In this document: positions 17,272 through 21,194 of the stretch, piece after piece
Layout of the letters: the number at the start of each line of letters is the position of its first letter
How positions within the stretch are numbered: the first letter of the stretch is position 1
NCBI GenBank assembly: GCA_001655205.1
Contig: LPNZ01010704.1
Location: 1-21,194, forward strand
Reading direction: 5' to 3'
Length of the DNA stretch: 21,194 nt
DNA from: Lenisia limosa
Lineage: Eukaryota; Breviatea
Translations under genes and position numbers: made by a program
The notes under the pieces: model-generated
Databases searched by the model: none
The model's input: only the letters and a program-made list of their open reading frames with translations
What the model was told of the DNA's origin: nothing

Positions 17272-18906
17272 ATGCCTTGCTGCTCTGATGAACAATGGCT
17301 GGAGCTTAGTCTCGGAATCGATCCTGGTGGGTTCGGAAATCTTGAAGATAATATGAAAGTTTTCATTAAGGTCAGATTTGGGACAGATACGGTATTAAGT
17401 AATATATTCTTTTTTTTTTTTGATTTGATACCTAGTCACTTACCTGGCAGGATGATCCGCCGCTGCATGCAGCAACTATCCATGGTAGTGTAGACGCAAT
17501 GAGAACGTTAGTCAAACTAGGAGCAGATGTTGATGCTATTGATATGGATGTAAGATGGTTGTAGGCTAATTTGTTGGAAGATAACCATGTTACTCTGGTG
17601 TGTATACTGCATCTTATCGTTCTCAGAGCTGCAGATGAAATAAGGGGAATTTTATTGGGCGTTGTCAGAGCTACAGATGAAATAATGGGAATTTTATTGG
17701 GCTTTCTTATTTTTCAATTTCAAAAACATGGTCACAGTCATGTTACAGGCTCGCCTGTATGATATTATGTTACATTTGTTCCCCAGGGTGAAACCGCTCT
17801 CCATCATGCAATCATTGCGGGTGACTTGGCGAAAGTGAAGCTCCTCATTGAAGAGGGCTGTGATATCGATAAAGGCTCTGAGGTTGGTATTACTACTGCC
17901 AACTTAACCACCTAGTTTTCAAATCCTCTGATTGATTCCTATTCTTGTGAAGACATTTTCGAGACTCTAATTAAGCACGATGTAAATATCAACAGGTTTA
18001 GACAGGTATAACTCGTTACATGAACTGCTGTTCATGTTTCAGTGTATCACCCCTCTTCATGTGGCAGCCTCGAAAGGCTATACCAGGCCAGTGACGCGAC
18101 TTTTGGAGGAGGGTGCAGCTGTTGATGCCCAGAACTTGAGGGTTTGCACACTGTTTGATAAAATAAATAATTTGTGGTATTATTCCGAACTCCTGAAGAG
18201 GAGGATTTCGACAGTTTGCCGGTTTTCAAATTTCATTTGTTAAATAATGTCATAATTTTGAAAATTGACACTTCACTTTTCAGCTGAGAAAGATATAATG
18301 ATATTTTCAGAAAAACTTATAAAATGATTTGAAAATTGACAATGTTTAATAGAAGCATGTTTTGATTTTGATCCAATTAGGAAGAAACGCCTCTCCACCT
18401 TGCTTGTGTGAATAAACAACACAAAGTTGTGGAGATCTTATTGAAGCACGGTTCCGACACCACAATAAAAGACAAACATGTAGGGGAAAACAAATCTTAT
18501 TTTAAAGGGCTCTACTGCTGTGACTCTAGCTTGGGGAGGAATGGACATTACAAGTTGTGATCTTTTGCTGGCAAATGGGGCTGACCCCGGAAACCTGACA
18601 GAAATGTTTCTTCAAAAAGTGGGTGGTGAAGTTGCTGATACATATATCATATATAGCTATATATGATATATGATATCTGTTTTTCTTTTTATTTAAAAGG
18701 GATACCTTGAGCGCTTCAGTACGAACCGACAACTACCAGATGCAGTATTACAATTAATTGTGAGTTCCCAAGAATCGCATGCTCAACGCTTAAATGATTG
18801 TCACTCTTTTTAGAACAGTCAATTCGGTACACCAGGTTACCGATTAATCCCTTTTACAGCAGTTTTATTAGATTATTACCCAAGACCTGAAAATGCATCT
18901 TCTTAG
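17272..18906 (+). CDS. Ankyrin-repeat protein, one repeat per exon
   Basis: Ankyrin repeats bind other proteins; no specific partner is suggested. Nine exons join, all in phase 0: 17272-17370, 17451-17549, 17787-17882, 17916-18005, 18043-18141, 18381-18479, 18508-18618, 18700-18759 and 18814-18906 (TAG), giving about 281 residues. Exons 2 to 7 each encode one repeat of 30-37 residues: DDPPLHAATIHGSVDAMRTL, GETALHHAIIAGDLAKVKLL, a degenerate CEDIFETLIKHDVNIN, TPLHVAASKGY, EETPLHLACVNKQHKVVEIL and GSTAVTLAWGGMDITSCDLL. The TPLHxAA core and the GADVDAxD loop ends are clear. Exon 1 (MPCCSDEQWLELSLG) is an N-terminal cap of unknown type and exons 8-9 a C-terminal tail (YYPRPENASS) with no extra domain, so the size and layout resemble small stand-alone ankyrin proteins. 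The start at 17272 sits beside a TTTCAG that could also be an acceptor, so an upstream exon is possible. Its stop is 67 bp from that of the convergent exonuclease gene. Confidence 0.92.
17619..17702 (+). repeat. 42-bp tandem duplication in an ankyrin-gene intron
   Basis: Two adjacent 42-bp units (17619-17660 and 17661-17702) differ at 3 positions. Each contains TCAGAGCT, CAGATGAAATAA and GGGAATTTTATTGGGC. The repeat lies inside the intron 17550-17786. The length is a multiple of three and the frame is open, but the flanking ankyrin exons join perfectly without it. Confidence 0.9.
18641..18672. repeat. Perfect 32-bp AT-rich palindrome
   Basis: The left half CATATATCATATATAG is the exact reverse complement of the right half, with no spacer. 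It lies in the 81-nt intron 18619-18699 of the ankyrin gene and could form a cruciform or an RNA hairpin. Confidence 0.9.
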
Positions 18907-18973
18907 ACCCTCCCCCCTCCCCCCCTCCCGCGTCTCCGAATGACCATCTAGCGATAATACATCTACAACCAAT

Positions 18974-21194
18974 TTATTCAGCCTTGTCCTCCTTGTCGTC
19001 CTTGTCCTGAGCGAAACTCATGCCGTCACGGGCGGGTCTGCGCTGTCTGCGGCCGCCCACACGGCGTGGCCCATCCTCGGGGATGACAACCTAGGGTCAC
19101 GTTAATGGGAGGTTATAATCACAAAAACGTATCCAACATCGTCTCAAGACACTAGGGGAATAAAGAGTATGATTGACAAACCTCTCCGGTCTCGGTGGGC
19201 GGAGGAAGGGAAGTGTGGGGGTCAGTGGGAGGGAAAGAGGTCACGTCAACAAGTCCACACTTCAAGGCCTTGACCGAAGATGCGTGGCAAGGGTGCTGCA
19301 AGGCGATCAACGTAGGGCTTCTGCAAGGACTGTTTGCAAACAAAAATGTCCCCATATTTCTCAACAAATTTACTGGTTCTTCTGCACTGTACCCATCATA
19401 AGTACAAACCTCGTATTCGACGATATGACTGTCAATATCCCATCCGCGCTCGAGAAGATAATCGGCAGCAAGAGCGCCAACGTAGGCATCCAATGCTACG
19501 GAAGTGAATAACAATTATGAATCTCAAAGTACTAACGTAGAGAAACAGCAAACACGCAAATGCAAAATAAAATTTCAAATAAAAAGTGCAAAACATGTCC
19601 TTCATACCAGCGTAGTACCTCATGCCCATTGAGAGAGGTCTAGAGTTCCAGTTAGCCAGCTGATAGCCCTTGGAGATCTTCACGCCAAAGAGACAGTTGG
19701 ACTGGAAGTAAGAAACAGTCACAACTGCGACCGAATACCACAGTGTTTGCTTACGATATCACTGAGGCCAAGGTTGTTGTTGTTGCCTTCTTGGAGAGTT
19801 TCAATGGGAACTGCCGATGGTCCTTCTCCGTCCTCTTCTTTACTGAAGGGTGAAATGAGCACTTTTTCTCATTTAATCCGGACAATGGGAACAGCAACAT
19901 TTTTCAAAGACTCACGCCACCAACATGATAACAGGTCGGCGGCTGGCACGGGGGAAAATGTCGGTGGGAACGCTGGCCAAATCGACAAGACGGAAGTTGG
20001 GAAGGTCGATTTCCTAAGACTGTCAAGTCCAATCTGGTAACGATATCCAAAGACAGAACAGCCGATCACAACCACTTGGAACATATTATATCAATGTTTT
20101 ATCATGTTCTCAGCAAACTTTCATGTCCTCAGTGTTTGTAGAAACTCCGCATTTGGGGATACAATGGCAGGTGGCAGCCTGAGCAGGTAAAACATACATC
20201 CATGAGAGATGAAAGTAGAGGTGGAATGCTATTATGACCTTTTAGAAGTGAGTACCCCCCCCCCCACTGTGCAGAGATCTTCAACCTTTTGTCCCTCGCC
20301 AAGGAAAGAGCGGTTCAGGATGATGTCGTTAGTGAGACGCGCAATATCGTACTTGACGCCGAGGCCAACAAAGGCCACGCCGTTGTCATGCAGCTCAACA
20401 AGGGCCTCGAGAACATCCTGAAAAATAACGCCGGCAGATCAACATCCTGAAAGATAAAGCCCGCAGATAAACCAGCTGGAATTCCGTACAAAAATGCCGA
20501 TACACAAATATTAGCCTCCCTTACAGCAGGCTTGAGGATGAGAAGATCCCAGACACAGGCGTAGAGGGGAGAGGAGAACTGGGCTGTTGAGACGCAGTTC
20601 AGCTGACCTAAGGCAATCAGTCAAAGCAGGCCGAGGAAAGCAGAAGCAAACGGCATTTGCCAGGATATTTTCCCCACCAGGAATAGTTTCCATGAGCCAT
20701 TCCACATCAAGACCGAGGAATTGCGGACATAAGTCAAGAAGACGCTGGAAGTGTCAGGATTTCACTCAATCCTCAAATATTCATTTGTCCGCCTTTCATC
20801 AACAAACCTCAACGGATTGCTTGAGGGCCTCAGGGGTAGAGATAAGCTCAAGATCTTCGTTCTCGAGAGGAAGTGTGAAGAAAGGTTCGCAGTCCAAACG
20901 GTCACCTGGCCGTTAAATAGGCATGCGAACAACAATAAAGCGAGGGACATGTAGATGCGACCAAAGAAAAATGAGAAAGGCCCATCACACCGTGACGGAA
21001 GTTAACACCCTTGACAATGATGTTGATGTCCTTGCCCTTTGACTAATCGGGTCAATGGTAGAGGAAGAGAGGTGTGTTGGTCGGAGGTACAGAAAATCTG
21101 GTCTGGTAAAGGAAGGGGGAAGAGAGAATCCAGGCCTACAAGAGAACCGTCCTCGTTCTGAACCAAGAGGCCCTTCATAGACTCGTGCTCAGCC
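18974..21194 (-). CDS. DEDDy 3'-5' exonuclease-domain protein (WRN/EXD type), 5' end off window
   Basis: Predicted nuclease removing nucleotides from 3' ends of DNA or RNA. Exons (right to left) are 21194-21140, 21042-20991, 20905-20808, 20744-20678, 20607-20525, 20417-20268, 20013-19916, 19842-19755, 19701-19608, 19495-19410, 19295-19182 and 19090-18974, all in phase. The three exonuclease motifs are complete: FLGLDVEWLMETIPG (Asp-x-Glu, motif I), VGLGVKYDIARL (motif II Asp) and YYAALDAYVGALA (motif III Tyr-x3-Asp). NNNNLGLSDI, VKISKGYQLANWNSRPLSM match the segment before motif III in Werner and EXD-family exonucleases. N-terminal KGLLVQNEDGSL...GKDINIIVKGV is unrecognised. The C-terminus is a disordered tail, RRVGGRRQRRPARDG followed by acidic DKDDKEDKAE and TAA, which could bind nucleic acid. 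Codon use is richer in G/C-ending codons than in neighbouring genes, often a sign of high expression. The intron 19296-19409 has no in-frame stop and might be retained. No helicase or KH domain is seen in this part, and the missing N-terminus prevents a subfamily call. Confidence 0.9.

Noticed and set aside
1-21194. tRNA, rRNA, CRISPR array, prophage or bacterial operon
   Set aside because: No cloverleaf, rRNA-like block, spaced direct repeats or Shine-Dalgarno-led frames were seen. The dense GT-AG introns mark the DNA as eukaryotic.

Overview
The window is eukaryotic nuclear DNA, about 42% GC by eye, from an unusually intron-dense genome, most likely a free-living or phagotrophic protist. 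I cannot name the species. I found no prokaryotic operon structure, tRNA, rRNA or CRISPR. Open reading frames are short because genes are cut into roughly 100 spliceosomal introns, nearly all GT-AG. Many introns are only 26-40 nt, and exons are mostly 50-150 nt. I rebuilt gene models by chaining splice sites whose phases agree and checking the spliced peptides against protein families from memory. No database search was run.

Nine genes lie in strict strand alternation (-,+,-,+,-,+,-,+,-), so neighbours are always divergent or convergent. In order they are: (1) a tepsin-like ENTH protein, 3' end lost in a gap, 432-3094 (-). (2) A stand-alone flavodoxin domain of the cytochrome P450 reductase type, 3271-4898 (+). 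(3) A leucine-rich repeat protein resembling LRRC71, 5222-8707 (-). (4) A secreted NamZ/DUF1343-family exo-muramidase, 8963-10926 (+). (5) Nse4, the kleisin of the Smc5/6 complex, 11007-13108 (-). (6) An unrecognised type I membrane protein, 13343-14264 (+). (7) A protein with the glucosidase II beta-type cysteine module and a C-terminal membrane anchor, 14430-15991 (-), probably preceded by or fused to a membrane-protein exon block, 16148-16777. (8) An ankyrin-repeat protein whose exons each match one repeat, 17272-18906 (+). (9) A DEDDy 3'-5' exonuclease-domain protein running off the right edge, 18974-21194 (-).

The genes do not form one pathway. Together they describe an ordinary eukaryotic cell: trans-Golgi coat sorting, flavin redox, possible ciliary function, a digestive bacterial-type muramidase, genome maintenance and ER quality control. 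Repeats include a two-copy foldback element with 8-bp target-site duplications (hAT-MITE-like), a dispersed repeat found inside introns, a 42-bp intronic tandem duplication and two hairpin-forming palindromes. Four N gaps interrupt the sequence; three of them abut G/C homopolymers.

The observations most worth following are the intron-containing eukaryotic NamZ gene, the extreme density and small size of the introns with a recurrent GTTTG donor, the membrane-anchored glucosidase II beta-like protein, and the target-duplicated foldback element.
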